Source: Pseudomonadota bacterium (lineage in GTDB: Bacteria; Pseudomonadota; Alphaproteobacteria; Rhizobiales; Rhizobiaceae). From it: a stretch of DNA of 13,009 bases. Positions 12,469 to 13,009 of this stretch are shown here, in pieces. A program made the position numbers and the translations under genes. The stretch lies in NCBI GenBank assembly GCA_023387715.1, contig JAEWHQ010000201.1, positions 1 to 13,009 on the forward strand, written 5' to 3'. The notes under the pieces are model-generated. The model did not search any database. It was not told the DNA's origin and was given only the letters and a program-made list of their open reading frames with translations. The stretch's first letter is position 1; each line of letters begins with the position of its first letter.

Positions 12469-13009
12469 ATGGTCAACCTAAAAAATCCGGATCTGCTGCG
12501 CGATCGTTGTTTTATTGATGGTCAGTGGTTAGCAGGCACGAAAACCCCGATTGATGTTACAAATCCTGCTAATGGCGAGCTTGTGGGCAAAGTGCCATCC
12601 ATGCAGGCTAAGGACGTTGAAACTGCAATTGTCGCCGCCGAAAAAGCTTTGCATTCATGGCGCGCAATGGCTGCGAAAGACAGAACTGCAATTTTGCGCC
12701 GCTGGTTTGATTTGATGGTTGCCAATGCCGACGATCTGGCTGCAATTATGACAGCAGAACAAGGCAAGCCACTGCCGGAAGCAAAAGGCGAAGTGATTTA
12801 TGCGGCTTCTTTTGTTGAGTGGTTTGCGGAGGAAGCCAAGCGCATTTATGGCGATACAATTCCTGCACCAACGACCGATAAACGCATTATTGTTTTAAAA
12901 CAGCCTATTGGTATTTGTGCAGCTATTACGCCGTGGAACTTTCCTGCGGCGATGATCACACGTAAAGCCGCGCCTGCCTTGGCTGCGGGTTGCACCATGA
13001 TTGTTAAAC
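12469..13009 (+). CDS. gabD: Succinate-semialdehyde dehydrogenase [NAD(P)+], N-terminal 180 residues (runs off right edge)
   Basis: The ATG at 12469 follows an excellent GGAGGAGA ribosome site; the frame stays open to the window end. The translated part closely matches the start of E. coli GabD as I recall it: IDVTNPANGELVGKVPSM, AEQGKPLPEAKGE, AASFVEWFAEEAKRIYGDTIP and ITPWNFPAAMITRKAAPALA. It includes N157 of the conserved PWNFP motif, the oxyanion-stabilising Asn of aldehyde dehydrogenases, and K180 of the NAD(P)-binding segment. The catalytic Cys and Glu are beyond the window. It would oxidise succinate semialdehyde to succinate, the last step of GABA breakdown; related semialdehydes are possible. 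Cytosolic. Divergent from the IclR-family regulator with tandem repeats in between. Nothing indicates a metabolic link to the indole/isatin-type operon. Confidence 0.9.
   Translation, partial: MVNLKNPDLLRDRCFIDGQWLAGTKTPIDVTNPANGELVGKVPSMQAKDVETAIVAAEKALHSWRAMAAKDRTAILRRWFDLMVANADDLAAIMTAEQGKPLPEAKGEVIYAASFVEWFAEEAKRIYGDTIPAPTTDKRIIVLKQPIGICAAITPWNFPAAMITRKAAPALAAGCTMIVK

Overview
The window reads as a bacterial chromosome segment of middling GC (by eye a little under 50%). It most resembles an alphaproteobacterium, possibly a lower-GC Hyphomicrobiales lineage. That placement is a family-level impression from the two-gene IorA/IorB type, the EmrA/EmrB/MarR set and the GabD/IclR pair; no rRNA or clear taxonomic marker is present. 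There are no tRNAs, insertion sequences, CRISPR arrays or phage genes.

Region 1 (1-7670) is a catabolic locus. A GntR-family regulator, cut by the left edge, is transcribed leftward. Diverging from it is a tightly spaced six-gene rightward operon: a kynureninase-like PLP enzyme, an amino-acid-type periplasmic binding protein, one matching ABC permease, a cyclase-family hydrolase that looks like isatin hydrolase, and both subunits of an indolepyruvate:ferredoxin-oxidoreductase-type enzyme (iorA/iorB, joined by an ATGA overlap). Isatin hydrolase makes isatinate, which is an aryl 2-oxo acid, the substrate class of the oxidoreductase. The operon can therefore be read as uptake of a tryptophan- or indole-derived amino acid, PLP chemistry on its side chain, ring opening, and oxidative decarboxylation to an aryl-CoA such as anthraniloyl-CoA. 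This is an inference. The PLP enzyme lacks the usual kynureninase Tyr beside the Schiff-base lysine, the ABC transporter has no ATPase gene here, and the exact substrate is unknown. The divergent promoter carries two inverted repeats placed where a GntR repressor could act.

Region 2 (7621-7710) is a convergent junction with three hairpins in about 90 bases, two of which look like intrinsic terminators for leftward transcription.

Region 3 (7715-11366, leftward) is a multidrug-efflux-type operon: a MarR regulator, a 14-TM-type MFS pump (EmrB/DHA2-like) with an unusual Ala/Pro-rich N-terminal extension, an EmrA/HlyD membrane-fusion protein, and a small Nudix hydrolase as the last gene. No outer-membrane channel gene is present.

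Region 4 (11449-13009) holds a leftward IclR-family regulator with a strong terminator, divergent from a rightward succinate-semialdehyde dehydrogenase (gabD) that runs off the right edge. Their shared intergenic region has two near-identical 15-base direct repeats 19 bp apart, plus an inverted repeat. This is a good candidate for the IclR operator.
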